Positions 16,105-24,428 of a stretch of DNA of 64,000 bases are shown here, piece by piece (the first letter of the stretch is position 1; every line of letters begins with the position of its first letter). Source of the stretch: Plantibacter sp. VKM Ac-2880 (GTDB lineage: Bacteria; Actinomycetota; Actinomycetes; Actinomycetales; Microbacteriaceae); contig NZ_JADKSJ010000001.1 of NCBI RefSeq assembly GCF_015351235.1, positions 2,435,668 to 2,499,667 on the forward strand, written 5' to 3'. The notes under the pieces are model-generated. The model saw only the letters and a program-made list of their open reading frames with translations. It searched no databases and was not told the origin of the DNA. Position numbers and translations under genes: made by a program.

Positions 16105-17076
16105 TCAGGCGCTCTTCTTGCGTTTGGCCGGGGCCGACGACGGTTCGTCCTTCGACGATCCGGCCTTCGTCGTGCTGCGCTTCGAGGCGCTGCGCTTCGG
16201 GGTCGCACTCTTCGACGGCGTGGTCTTCGACGAGGCGGCTTTCGAGGAGCTACTCGCCCCGGTGGCGGCTTTCGGGTCCTTCCCGCCGCGCTGCCGGTCG
16301 ATGCTGCGCTGCAGCACCTCCATGAGGTCGATCGGCTCGGCACCCTTGTCGTCGTCGGACTCGGGCTGCTCGCCGAAGGTGGCGGCGGTGTCGAGGGCAT
16401 CGCCCTGCTCGAGTTTCGCCTCGATGAGCTTCCGGAGCTGTGCCTGGTATTCGTCGACGAACGCGTCGGGGCGGAATCGGGACGAGAAGGACTCGACGAG
16501 CGCCTCGGACATCTCGAGTTCCTTGGCGGAGATCCGGACGCGTTCCTCGAGGGCCGGGAACCGCACCTCTCGGACCTCGTCCTCCCAGAGCAGGGTCTGC
16601 AGGAGGATGACGTCCTCGCGCACCCTGAGGGCACCGAGCCGAGTCTTCTGGCGGAGGGCGAACCGCACGATCGCCGTGCGGTCGGTCTCCTCGAGCGTCC
16701 GGCGGAGCAGGACGTAGGCCTTTGAGGAGGAGGAGTCCGGTTCCAGGAAGTAACTGCGGTCGAACATGATCGGGTCGAGGTCGTCGCTCGGCACGAACTC
16801 GACGACCTCGATCTCGCGGCTGCGTTCCTCGGGGAGCGACGCGAGGTCGTCGGCGGTGAGGACCACCGTCTGCTCCCCGTCCTGGAAGGCCTTGTCGATG
16901 TGGTCGTAGCTGACGACCTTGCCGCAGACCTCGCATTTGCGTTGGTACCGGATACGCCCGCCGTCGGCGTCGTGCACCTGGTGCAGCGAGAGGTCGTGGT
17001 CCTCCGTCGCGCTGTACACCTTCACCGGGACGTTGACGAGACCGAACGTGACGGCGCCCTTCCAGATCGCGCGCAT
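16105..17076 (-). CDS. ku: Non-homologous end-joining protein Ku
   Basis: The 323-aa protein starts at ATG 17076, with AGGAGA 5 bases upstream; the longer in-frame version is not protein-like. It begins MRAIWKGAVTFGLVNVPVKVYSA, diagnostic of bacterial Ku. The ring core runs to about residue 255, with the Cys pair KCEVCGK near 48-54 and LEMSEALVESFSSRFRPD. The last 60-odd residues are a Ser/Lys/Ala-rich basic tail, the DNA-binding extension of many actinobacterial Ku proteins. Homodimers thread onto broken DNA ends and recruit LigD, encoded divergently next door. Confidence 0.97.
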   Translation of the reverse strand: MRAIWKGAVTFGLVNVPVKVYSATEDHDLSLHQVHDADGGRIRYQRKCEVCGKVVSYDHIDKAFQDGEQTVVLTADDLASLPEERSREIEVVEFVPSDDLDPIMFDRSYFLEPDSSSSKAYVLLRRTLEETDRTAIVRFALRQKTRLGALRVREDVILLQTLLWEDEVREVRFPALEERVRISAKELEMSEALVESFSSRFRPDAFVDEYQAQLRKLIEAKLEQGDALDTAATFGEQPESDDDKGAEPIDLMEVLQRSIDRQRGGKDPKAATGASSSSKAASSKTTPSKSATPKRSASKRSTTKAGSSKDEPSSAPAKRKKSA

Positions 17077-17142
17077 GATCTCTCCTGTCCGTTCGGTGGG
17101 CCGGCCCACGCCGTCGATCGCACCAGTAGACACCCGGACCGA

Positions 17143-17164
17143 CGTCAAGGGCTAGCCCTTGACG
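17143..17164. promoter_or_regulatory. Perfect 22-bp palindrome between ku and ligD
   Basis: Arms CGTCAAGGGCT and AGCCCTTGACG are perfectly complementary with no spacer. The site lies 66 bp upstream of ku and 24 bp upstream of ligD. Each arm ends in TTGACG, a good -35 hexamer, pointing outward to each gene. A dimeric regulator bound here could control both genes at once. Confidence 0.75.
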
Positions 17165-17188
17165 GGCTCGGGCGGCAGGCTGAAGGCC

Positions 17189-19633
17189 ATGGTGAGGACG
17201 AGCTCCGGCGGCGCGCGGGCGCAGTGGGTGACCGTCGACGGTCGGCGCATCCAGCTCACCCATCTCGACAAGGTCCTCTACCCCTCGACCGGCACGACGA
17301 AAGCGGAGGTCCTCGCGTACTACGCGGCCGTCGCACCGCACCTGTTGCCGCACGTCGCCGACCGGCCGGTGACCCGGAAACGCTGGGTGCACGGTGTCGG
17401 GACGGCCGAAGCGCCGGAGTCCGGCTTCTTCCAGAAGGACCTGGGCGCGTCGGCTCCGGACTGGGTGCAGCGTCTCCCCATCGAGCACAGTGATCACACG
17501 AACGAGTACCCGGTCGTCGACGACCTCGCGACGCTCACCTGGCTGGCACAGCTCGGCGCGCTCGAACTGCACGTGCCGCAATGGCGGTTCGACCGGTCCG
17601 GCGAGCGCCGTCCGCCAGACCGGCTCGTGCTCGACCTCGACCCCGGCGAGGGGGTGTCGCTCGCCGAGTGCGCCGGGGTCGCTCGGATGGCACGCGCGGT
17701 GTTGGTCGACATGGGGCTTGAACCGGTCCCGGTGACGAGTGGCAGTAAGGGTATCCACCTCTATGCGGCGTTGGACGGTCGGCAGCGTTCGGACGAGGTG
17801 TCGCTCGTGGCGCATGAACTCGCTCGGGCGCTCGCGGCGGACGAGCCGACGCTCGTGGTGAGCGAGATGGCGAAGGATCGGCGGAGAGGCAAGGTGTTCG
17901 TCGACTGGAGTCAGAACAACGGGTCGAAGACGACGATCGCCCCGTTCTCCTTGCGGGGTCGGTTACGTCCGACGGTCGCGGCGCCGCGGTCGTGGGACGA
18001 GCTCGACGATCCCGAACTCTCCCAGTTGGAGTTCCCGGCAGTGCTCGAACGGTTGGCCGACGACGTCGATCCGCTTGCGGTGCTCGGCGATCCCCGTCCG
18101 TCGATCACGATCAGGCCGTCGGAGCACGAGGATCGACTCTCGGAGTACCGGCGGAAACGCGATGCCTCTCGGACCCCTGAGCCGGTTCCGGAGGCGTCCC
18201 CGCCGCCGTCGGCTGCGGGGACGCCACCGTCGTTCGTCATCCAGCGGCATGAGGCGCGGAAGCTGCATCACGACTTCCGGCTCGAACATGACGGCGTGCT
18301 CGTGTCCTGGGCGTTGCCGAAGGGTGTCCCGACGGATCCGAGCAGCAACCGTCTGGCCGTCCGCACCGAGGACCATCCCCTGGAGTACGGGAGCTTCGAG
18401 GGCACGATCCCGGCTGGTGAGTACGGGGCGGGCGAGGTGACCATCTGGGACGCGGGCACCTACGAGCTGGAGAAGTGGCGGGACGACGAGGTCATCGCGA
18501 CCCTGCACGGCCGGCCGGGTGGCCCGTTGGAGCGCCCGGCACGGTTCGCGCTCATCCGGACCGCCGGTGGCTCTGGGCGGGACGCGCCCTCCTGGCTCAT
18601 CCACCGGATGCGCGCTCCAGGAGACCCGCCGGCCCCGCCGGTGGCGCGTTCCCGCGAGGTACCCGCCCCGATGCTCGCGAGCCCGGCCGCTGCCGGAGAG
18701 GTCGTCGACGACGGGTCGTGGGCGTTCGAGATGAAGTGGGACGGGATCCGTGCGATCGCGAGCATCGACGGCGCGACCGGGCGGGTGCGGTTGTCGAGCC
18801 GCAACGGCAAAGATCTGACTGCGGCCTACCCAGAGGTGGTGGAGGAGCTCGGGGTGTCGTTCGGGGAGCGCAACGTCGTCCTCGACGGTGAGATCGTCGC
18901 GTCCGGGCCCGACGGCCGTCCCGACTTCTCGCTGTTGCAGCGCCGCATGCAGTTGACCTCGGACCGCGACGTCGATCGGGAGCGTCGGCTGACGCCGGTC
19001 CGGCTGTTGCTCTTCGACCTCCTCGCCCTCGACGATGAGGACCGGACGGGACTCCCCTACCGTGAGCGGCGCGAACTCCTCGAGGAGACCGTCACACCAG
19101 GGGTGGTCGTGCAGGTTCCGCCCCGCATCGACGGTTCCCTCGACGATGCTCTCGAGGTGAGTCGGGCGCTGCGTCTCGAGGGGGTGGTCGCGAAGGAACT
19201 CGACGGTCGTTACCGGCCGGGTCGACGCAGCAGCACGTGGATGAAGTTCAAGCACGAGCGGGCGGAGGAGGTCGTCGTCGCGGGGTGGCGACCGGGACGT
19301 GGTGGGCGCGCAGGTGGGATCGGATCGCTCCTGCTCGGCGTGCCCGGGCCCGACGGCCGCTTGCACTACGCCGGGCGGGTCGGCAGCGGGTTCACCGACC
19401 GGGAGCTCGCCGCGACCGCCGTGCGGTTCGAACGGTTGGCGCGCTCGTCGACGTCGCTGATCGGCGTGCCGCCGGCCGATGCAGCTGACGCCAACTGGCT
19501 GGATCCCGTCCTCATCGGTGAGGTGCGGTTCAGCGAATGGACCCCCGACGGCCGGCTCAGGCACCCGGTCTGGCGCGGTTGGCGCCCTGACCGCACCGTG
19601 GACGATATCGAGGTGCCGGACCGGGACCGGTGA
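17189..19633 (+). CDS. ligD: Multifunctional ATP-dependent DNA ligase LigD (POL-PE-LIG)
   Basis: The 814-aa protein starts at ATG 17189; the first homologous residues (VTVDGRRIQLTHLDKVLYP) begin at about 14. The polymerase/primase domain is roughly 1-300, with catalytic DLDPGEG (D149, D151). The phosphoesterase domain is about 350-475 (RHEARKLHHDFRLEHDGVL, then FEGTIPAGEYGAGEV). The ligase domain is about 490-800, with the adenylated Lys516 in EMKWDGIRA. Domain order POL-PE-LIG is that of mycobacteria rather than Pseudomonas. It fills, trims and seals double-strand breaks with Ku. Its 3' end nearly abuts the convergent response-regulator gene. Confidence 0.97.
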   Translation: MVRTSSGGARAQWVTVDGRRIQLTHLDKVLYPSTGTTKAEVLAYYAAVAPHLLPHVADRPVTRKRWVHGVGTAEAPESGFFQKDLGASAPDWVQRLPIEHSDHTNEYPVVDDLATLTWLAQLGALELHVPQWRFDRSGERRPPDRLVLDLDPGEGVSLAECAGVARMARAVLVDMGLEPVPVTSGSKGIHLYAALDGRQRSDEVSLVAHELARALAADEPTLVVSEMAKDRRRGKVFVDWSQNNGSKTTIAPFSLRGRLRPTVAAPRSWDELDDPELSQLEFPAVLERLADDVDPLAVLGDPRPSITIRPSEHEDRLSEYRRKRDASRTPEPVPEASPPPSAAGTPPSFVIQRHEARKLHHDFRLEHDGVLVSWALPKGVPTDPSSNRLAVRTEDHPLEYGSFEGTIPAGEYGAGEVTIWDAGTYELEKWRDDEVIATLHGRPGGPLERPARFALIRTAGGSGRDAPSWLIHRMRAPGDPPAPPVARSREVPAPMLASPAAAGEVVDDGSWAFEMKWDGIRAIASIDGATGRVRLSSRNGKDLTAAYPEVVEELGVSFGERNVVLDGEIVASGPDGRPDFSLLQRRMQLTSDRDVDRERRLTPVRLLLFDLLALDDEDRTGLPYRERRELLEETVTPGVVVQVPPRIDGSLDDALEVSRALRLEGVVAKELDGRYRPGRRSSTWMKFKHERAEEVVVAGWRPGRGGRAGGIGSLLLGVPGPDGRLHYAGRVGSGFTDRELAATAVRFERLARSSTSLIGVPPADAADANWLDPVLIGEVRFSEWTPDGRLRHPVWRGWRPDRTVDDIEVPDRDR

Positions 19634-19651
19634 CCGGGACGACGGGCCTTC

Positions 19652-20386
19652 TCAGGCGAGTCGTCCGGACTCGGCGAGGAGGGCGAGCACGGCGGACACC
19701 CGCGGGTTGCTCGCGGCGTCGTGTTCGATCCCGAGCGCGGCGTAGATCGCTGTGAGATGGTTCTGCACCGACTTCTCGGCGATCCCCAGCCGGAAGGCGA
19801 TCCCCGTGTTCGACCGACCGGTCGCGAGCAGCTGGAGGACCGCGTACTGCCGGTCGGTGAGCGACTCGAGGCTCGAACCCGCGCGAGGCCGCGCCCGGTC
19901 GATGAGTTCGGGGTCCAACATGGTCTCGCCGCGCGCCGAGACGCGGATCGCCTCGAGGAGGACGTCGCGGGTGAGCGACGAGGTCTTCGAGAGGTAGCTC
20001 CAGCCGTCTCGGACGTCTGCCGGCATCTCGAGGAGCATGTCCATCAGGTCGTAGGCCGACAGCAGGACGATCCCGAGACCCGGCTGGGCGCGACGCAGGG
20101 AGACGCCGAGACTCACCCCGTTGCCGTCCGGCAGCTCGATGTCCATCGTCAGGACGTCGACCGTCCCGGGGAGGAACGTCCGGCGAGCCTCGGCGACCGA
20201 AGCCGCATGACCGACGAACGTCACCCCCGGCGTCCCCGTGAGCAGATCCGCGAGCATCCCGCCGAGCAACGGTTGATCTTCGACGACACCGACCCGGAGC
20301 GGTGCGGCCGATGCCGCACCGAGCACCGCCCCGCCCACCACGGGGACGACGACGGACGAGCGGTCGGACTGCGGCTGGTGGTGCAT
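19652..20386 (-). CDS. LuxR-type response regulator
   Basis: The 244-aa protein starts at ATG 20386, six bases after a GATACT hexamer (leaderless-type start). A 28-residue leader precedes the receiver domain, with acidic E36-D37, the phospho-acceptor D82 in MDIELPDG, and later a Ser/Lys pair (YLSKTSS). The C-terminal LuxR helix-turn-helix is about 175-235 (LTDRQYAVLQLLATGRSNTGIAFRLGIAEKSVQNHL). The divergent histidine kinase at 20490 is its probable partner. Targets are unknown. Confidence 0.9.
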   Translation of the reverse strand: MHHQPQSDRSSVVVPVVGGAVLGAASAAPLRVGVVEDQPLLGGMLADLLTGTPGVTFVGHAASVAEARRTFLPGTVDVLTMDIELPDGNGVSLGVSLRRAQPGLGIVLLSAYDLMDMLLEMPADVRDGWSYLSKTSSLTRDVLLEAIRVSARGETMLDPELIDRARPRAGSSLESLTDRQYAVLQLLATGRSNTGIAFRLGIAEKSVQNHLTAIYAALGIEHDAASNPRVSAVLALLAESGRLA

Positions 20387-20392
20387 GGTCCG

Positions 20393-20398
20393 AGTATC
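20393..20398 (-). promoter_or_regulatory. Leaderless-type -10 hexamer GATACT for the response regulator
   Basis: On the minus strand GATACT is followed by six bases (CGGACC) and the ATG at 20386, the same layout as at the divergent kinase gene. Confidence 0.5.
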
Positions 20399-20477
20399 CC
20401 GGATGGACGGCCCGTGGCCCGAGGGGGAAGCTCCCGACTTCCGCCGGAAGATGCCCCCGCCGCGCCGCACGGCAGGT

Positions 20478-20483
20478 CAGAAT
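20478..20483 (+). promoter_or_regulatory. Leaderless-type -10 hexamer CAGAAT for the sensor kinase
   Basis: CAGAAT is followed by GGAGCC and the ATG at 20490. The GGAG is only two bases from the ATG, too close for a ribosome site, which favours a leaderless transcript. Confidence 0.4.
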
Positions 20484-20489
20484 GGAGCC

Positions 20490-21713
20490 ATGACCCAGGA
20501 GGCCCTCACCGCTCGCGCCGGACGCTGGCGCGACAGTCGGGCCTTCATCACCGCCAGCGGGGCCATGGCCGCGGTCTTCGGACTCGCCGTCTCGTTCCAG
20601 AGCGTGTACATCTACACCTGGGTCGCGCCCGGCGGCACCCGCGGCATGCTCGTGGAGCGCGTCACCGCGAACCTCGTCTCCCTGAGCGCTGCGATCATCG
20701 TCCTCGCGCTGCTGCTCTGGTCGAGATGGGGTCCCTCCCTCCACGAGTGGTGGCGCCCGAAGGTGCTCGCGGGCGTCCTGCTCGTCGCCCTGGCGACCGG
20801 TCTGCTGCGCAGTGGCCTCCAGCTCCTCCTCGGCGTCTACCGCGACCCGAGCCTGCAGACCGTCCTCGTCGAGACGGGGACCACGGCGGTCGCCCTCGCC
20901 GTGTGCGCCACCTTCGGGTTCAGTCTGAGCGCGGCCCGGCGTCGCGCACGCGAAGAGGAACGCGCCCACGCCGACCAACGCCATCGCGCCGACGTCGCCC
21001 TCCAGTCGCTGCAGAGCGAGGAGCTGCGCGTGAAGCGCGAGGTCGCCGAAGGTCTGCACGGCACCCTTCAGCAGCACCTCGTGCTGATCAGCGCGCAGCT
21101 CGCGTCCGTCACCGCCGCACTCGAACGCGATGGCGCCGCAGCCGTCACCGACGCGACCCGACGACTGCTGTCACTCAGCGAGGAGCTCCACACCGTGCGC
21201 GAACGGGACGTCCGAGAGCTCAGCCGGTTGTTGTCCCCACCGCTGCTCGAGGTCGGCATCGCGCCGAGCATCCGAGCCATCCTGCAGCGCCTGCCGCCGT
21301 CGATCACCACCACCCTCGACGTCTCGCCGGAGTTCCGACTCCTCGACGACCCGATCGACAACGTGTTCACGACGGCGGAACGGGCCGTGGTCGTGCGGAC
21401 GCTCGAAGAAGGGGTGACGAACGCGCTGACCCACGGTGCGGCGGACCGGCTCGTCGTCGAGCTGCGGATCGCGAGGCCGGCGTCGCAGGACGACGGCGCT
21501 CCGGTGGCGAGCGGGACCGTCGAGCTGCGGGTGATCGACAACGGCACCGGGCTCCTCGACGAAGCGGAACCGGCCGGCGGTCTCCTCCAGCTGGATCGCC
21601 GCGCAGCAGCGTTCGGCGGGGCCCTCCGGATCGGTTCGGCACCGGGCGACGCTCCCGACGGCGGCGCAGTCCTCCGGCTGAACATGCCCTACCGCGTCCC
21701 GGCCGTCCGCTGA
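20490..21713 (+). CDS. Membrane sensor histidine kinase (NarL-partner class)
   Basis: The 407-aa protein starts at ATG 20490. Four hydrophobic segments lie at about 18-45, 58-78, 92-116 and 125-148, with almost no external loop, so it likely senses membrane state. A coiled linker follows to about 183. The HisKA_3-like dimerisation box has H190 in EVAEGLHGTLQQH. The ATPase part has EEGVTNALTHG (N box) and RVIDNGTGL (G1 box). It is divergent from its LuxR-type regulator with 103 bp between starts. Confidence 0.88.
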   Translation: MTQEALTARAGRWRDSRAFITASGAMAAVFGLAVSFQSVYIYTWVAPGGTRGMLVERVTANLVSLSAAIIVLALLLWSRWGPSLHEWWRPKVLAGVLLVALATGLLRSGLQLLLGVYRDPSLQTVLVETGTTAVALAVCATFGFSLSAARRRAREEERAHADQRHRADVALQSLQSEELRVKREVAEGLHGTLQQHLVLISAQLASVTAALERDGAAAVTDATRRLLSLSEELHTVRERDVRELSRLLSPPLLEVGIAPSIRAILQRLPPSITTTLDVSPEFRLLDDPIDNVFTTAERAVVVRTLEEGVTNALTHGAADRLVVELRIARPASQDDGAPVASGTVELRVIDNGTGLLDEAEPAGGLLQLDRRAAAFGGALRIGSAPGDAPDGGAVLRLNMPYRVPAVR

Positions 21714-21741
21714 GGCGGCCGGGGCGCGGTAAGCGAACGGA

Positions 21742-22791
21742 TCAGGCGGCCGAGTTGTCCGCCAGGAGCTCACGCACGCGCGGGACGACCTCGGAGCCGT
21801 ACAGCCCGATGCTGTCCATGAGGTGCTCGTGTGACAGGGAACCGTTGCTGATCTTCAGGTCAACTCGCGACAGTCCGAGGCCGTCGACCGCGGTCGCCAC
21901 CTTGCGCGCGACGGTCTCCGGCGAGCCGACGAACAGCGCGCCCTCCGGACCGGCCTCCTGCTCGAAGTGACCACGCGTCATCGGGCTCCACCCGCGCTCG
22001 CGCCCGATCCGGTCCATCATCGCCCGGTAGTGGGGCCACAGCTGCTCCTGCGCGAGTTCGTCGGTCTCGGCGATGTGGGCCGGCGAGTGCATCCCCACCG
22101 GCTGCGTCGGCAGCTGGAACTGGGCGAGCGCGCGGTGGTACAGGTCGACGAACGGCGCGAACCGGAGCGGCCCGCCGCCGATGACGGCCAGCATCATCGG
22201 GAGTCCGTAGCGAGCCGTCCTGACGACCGACTCCGGGCTCCCGCCGACACCGACCCAGGTCTTCAGCTTGCCGTGCTCCACCCGCGGGTAGACGGACTGT
22301 TCGCGCAACGGCGCACGCGTCTTGCCGGACCAGGTGACCGGCTCCTGTTCGCGGATCGCGACGAAGAGCTCGAGCTTCTCCTCGAAGAGCTCCTCGTACT
22401 GCGAGAGCTCGTACCCGAACAGCGGGAAGGACTCGGTGAAGGAACCGCGGCCGAGGATGGCCTCAGCGCGTCCGCCGGAGATGCCGTCGAGCGTGGCGAA
22501 CCGCTGGTAGACGCGGACCGGGTCGTCGGAGCTCAGCACCGTGACGGCCGATCCGAGGCGGATGCGCTCGGTCCTCGCGGCGATCGCCGCCAGCACGACC
22601 TCGGGTGAAGAGACGGCGAAGTCCTCCCGGTGGTGCTCCCCCACGCCGATGAAGTCGAGGCCGACCACCTCGGCATGCACCCCCTGCTCGACGACGTTCC
22701 GGAGGACTTGGGCCTGCGACAACGGCGTGCCGTCGGCGTCGACCGTGACATCACCGAAGGTGTCGATGCCGAACTCGAGGGATGTGGTCAT
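21742..22791 (-). CDS. LLM-class flavin-dependent oxidoreductase
   Basis: The 349-aa protein starts at ATG 22791, with GGAGAG 4 bases upstream. It has the luciferase-like TIM barrel: GLDFIGVGEHHREDFAVSSPEVVLAAIAA around 43-72, RIRLGSAVTVLSSDDPVRVYQRFATLD, and GRAEAILGRGSF. This resembles the LLM family that uses FMNH2 or F420 to oxidise aldehydes or other small molecules. Cofactor and substrate are not certain. The C-terminal GLGLSRVDLKISNGSLSHEHLMDSI is typical of the group. An inverted repeat 45 bp upstream of the start is a candidate operator. Confidence 0.88.
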   Translation of the reverse strand: MTTSLEFGIDTFGDVTVDADGTPLSQAQVLRNVVEQGVHAEVVGLDFIGVGEHHREDFAVSSPEVVLAAIAARTERIRLGSAVTVLSSDDPVRVYQRFATLDGISGGRAEAILGRGSFTESFPLFGYELSQYEELFEEKLELFVAIREQEPVTWSGKTRAPLREQSVYPRVEHGKLKTWVGVGGSPESVVRTARYGLPMMLAVIGGGPLRFAPFVDLYHRALAQFQLPTQPVGMHSPAHIAETDELAQEQLWPHYRAMMDRIGRERGWSPMTRGHFEQEAGPEGALFVGSPETVARKVATAVDGLGLSRVDLKISNGSLSHEHLMDSIGLYGSEVVPRVRELLADNSAA

Positions 22792-22836
22792 GGGGCTCTC
22801 CAACGTCGTGTGGCTCGCCGCGGGCGATCGCGGGGG

Positions 22837-22856
22837 GTGTATACGTTTGCATACAC
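22837..22856. promoter_or_regulatory. Inverted-repeat operator upstream of LLM oxidoreductase
   Basis: GTGTATAC-GTTT-GCATACAC has 8-bp arms with one mismatch. It contains TATACA on the minus strand (22843-22838), a plausible -10 for the LLM gene. A repressor bound here would block that promoter. No regulator gene lies next to it in the window. Confidence 0.6.
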
Positions 22857-22988
22857 ATCGGTGAACCTCGTCCGTGCGGTGACTATTCCCGACGACTCCA
22901 GGGTGCCAGAACGCGACGTTCCCTGGGAGGACCCTCCCAGCCGTCCCTGCCAAGCTGGAAGACCTGCACCCCGAGCCTTGGAGCCCCT

Positions 22989-23450
22989 GTGTCGCCGCGC
23001 CGTCTCTTCCGCCTGATCGCGATCGCCGAGGCGATCACCTGGACCCTCCTCATCGTCGGGATGATCCTCAAGTACGGCACCAGGACGACCGAGCTCGGCG
23101 TCAGCATCGGCGGGGCCCTCCACGGCTTCGTGTTCCTCGTCTACGGCGCGACCGTGCTCCTCATCGGGATCAACCAACGCTGGGGCGTCGGAACGATCCT
23201 CATCGGTCTCGTGAGCGCCGTCGTGCCGTACGCCACCATCCCGTTCGACGTCTGGGCGGATCGCACGGGTCGGCTCGATGGCGCCTGGCGACGCGAGGCC
23301 GGCTCCGACCCCCGGGACCAGCGGGTCCTCGACCGCGCGACCCGCTGGCTCGTCCGCCACCCCGTCCTGCTCCTCGTGGTCGGCGGCCTGGCGGTCGTCG
23401 CCGTGTTCACCGCGCTCCTCGTCGTCGGGCCTCCGGTCCCGAAGGCCTGA
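22989..23450 (+). CDS. DUF3817 membrane protein
   Basis: The 153-aa protein starts at GTG 22989, chosen because RRLFRLIAIAEAITWTLLIVGMILKYG is the standard N-terminus of DUF3817. Four hydrophobic segments lie at about 5-25, 37-60, 63-83 and 125-148. The conserved HGFVFLVYGATVLL segment is present. The family is widespread in actinobacteria and has no known function. The last segment, after a charged stretch, is longer than in minimal DUF3817 proteins. Confidence 0.8.
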   Translation: MSPRRLFRLIAIAEAITWTLLIVGMILKYGTRTTELGVSIGGALHGFVFLVYGATVLLIGINQRWGVGTILIGLVSAVVPYATIPFDVWADRTGRLDGAWRREAGSDPRDQRVLDRATRWLVRHPVLLLVVGGLAVVAVFTALLVVGPPVPKA

Positions 23451-23495
23451 ACACCGGCGGACCGGTGACGAAGGAGCTGGAGCCCGGCGACAGGA

Positions 23496-24269
23496 TCAGC
23501 CGAGCAACCGGACCAACTCGCGGGTGATCGCCGCGCGCGCCGTGTCACTCGAGATCGTCGCCTCGCCGTCGCCGGGCTGCACGCCGTAGTCGCCGAAGCT
23601 GGCGTGATTCGCACCGTCGATCTTGACCATCGTCGCGTCGGCAGGCAGGCGGACGCGTGCGTCGGCGACCTTCTCCGGCGTACTCAGACCGTCGTCGCTG
23701 CCCGAGAGACTCAGGACCGCGAGCGAAGCCTCCGAGAGGTCGTTCGCGCAGTAGCTGCCGAACAGCACGAGTCCGGCCACCGCCGGGTCCTCCGCGAGCT
23801 GGCAGGCCCGCACCCCACCGAGGGAATGACCGCCCACGAACCAGGTGTCGACATCGGGAGCCGCCGCGGTGAAGGTCTCCAGGGACCGCTGATCGAAGAA
23901 GGCCAGGTTCAGCGTCGGCTTCGTGATCACCACCGTCGCCCCAGCCTCCTCGACCACACCGGACAGCTTGCGGAGGTAGGCGTACGGGTCGACCTTCGCC
24001 CCGGGGATGAAGACGAGCCCCGCCCCCGAGGACTCCACCTCGGCGTCGGCCGTCGGTGCGAGCACGATGGCGTCGCCGACGTCGGTGACGGAGACGGCCG
24101 GGTCCTCCCACACCTCGAGTGCCGCGGACCGGGTCCCCGGCATCACGATCTGCGTCCACACCACGAATCCGATCACCAAGACGACGAGCGCCGCCAGCAC
24201 GCCGAGCAGCGTCGACTTCACCCGCCCGGCCCGCCGTGGTCGCCCGTTGGGGCTGCTCGTGTCGCTCAT
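23496..24269 (-). CDS. Membrane-anchored alpha/beta hydrolase
   Basis: The 257-aa protein starts at ATG 24269, 6 bases after GGAGGA. A basic N-terminus and one membrane segment (about 18-42) anchor it with the enzyme outside the cell. The hydrolase fold has VFIPGAKVDPYAY (oxyanion region), the nucleophile elbow GGHSLGG (S149), an acid in SGSDDGLSTPEKV, and the catalytic His in IDGANHASFGDYG. It resembles the Abhydrolase_5/dienelactone hydrolase-like group. The substrate is unknown. A degenerate copy of the REP-like repeat (about 23479-23499) lies at its 3' end. Confidence 0.8.
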   Translation of the reverse strand: MSDTSSPNGRPRRAGRVKSTLLGVLAALVVLVIGFVVWTQIVMPGTRSAALEVWEDPAVSVTDVGDAIVLAPTADAEVESSGAGLVFIPGAKVDPYAYLRKLSGVVEEAGATVVITKPTLNLAFFDQRSLETFTAAAPDVDTWFVGGHSLGGVRACQLAEDPAVAGLVLFGSYCANDLSEASLAVLSLSGSDDGLSTPEKVADARVRLPADATMVKIDGANHASFGDYGVQPGDGEATISSDTARAAITRELVRLLG

Positions 24270-24416
24270 GTGGTTCCTCCATGCACCTCGTCCCGCGAGG
24301 GTCACGGTGGACGGTGCCCTCCAGTATCCCAAAGGACCAACGAGCGGCGCGGCGACTCCTCACAGGCCCGCTCCACAGCTGCCGCACCTCCCGGTCCGGC
24401 TGTCAGGCGGTCGGCC

Positions 24417-24422
24417 TATGCT
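24417..24422 (+). promoter_or_regulatory. Leaderless-type -10 hexamer TATGCT for nadK-like gene
   Basis: TATGCT is followed by CGTCGG and then the GTG at 24429, a six-base spacing that puts the transcription start on the initiation codon. This supports the GTG start over the ATG at 24468. Confidence 0.55.
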
Positions 24423-24428
24423 CGTCGG

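Noticed and set aside
17143-17164. Transcription terminator
   Set aside because: The palindrome has no loop and lies between two divergent starts, where a terminator has no purpose.
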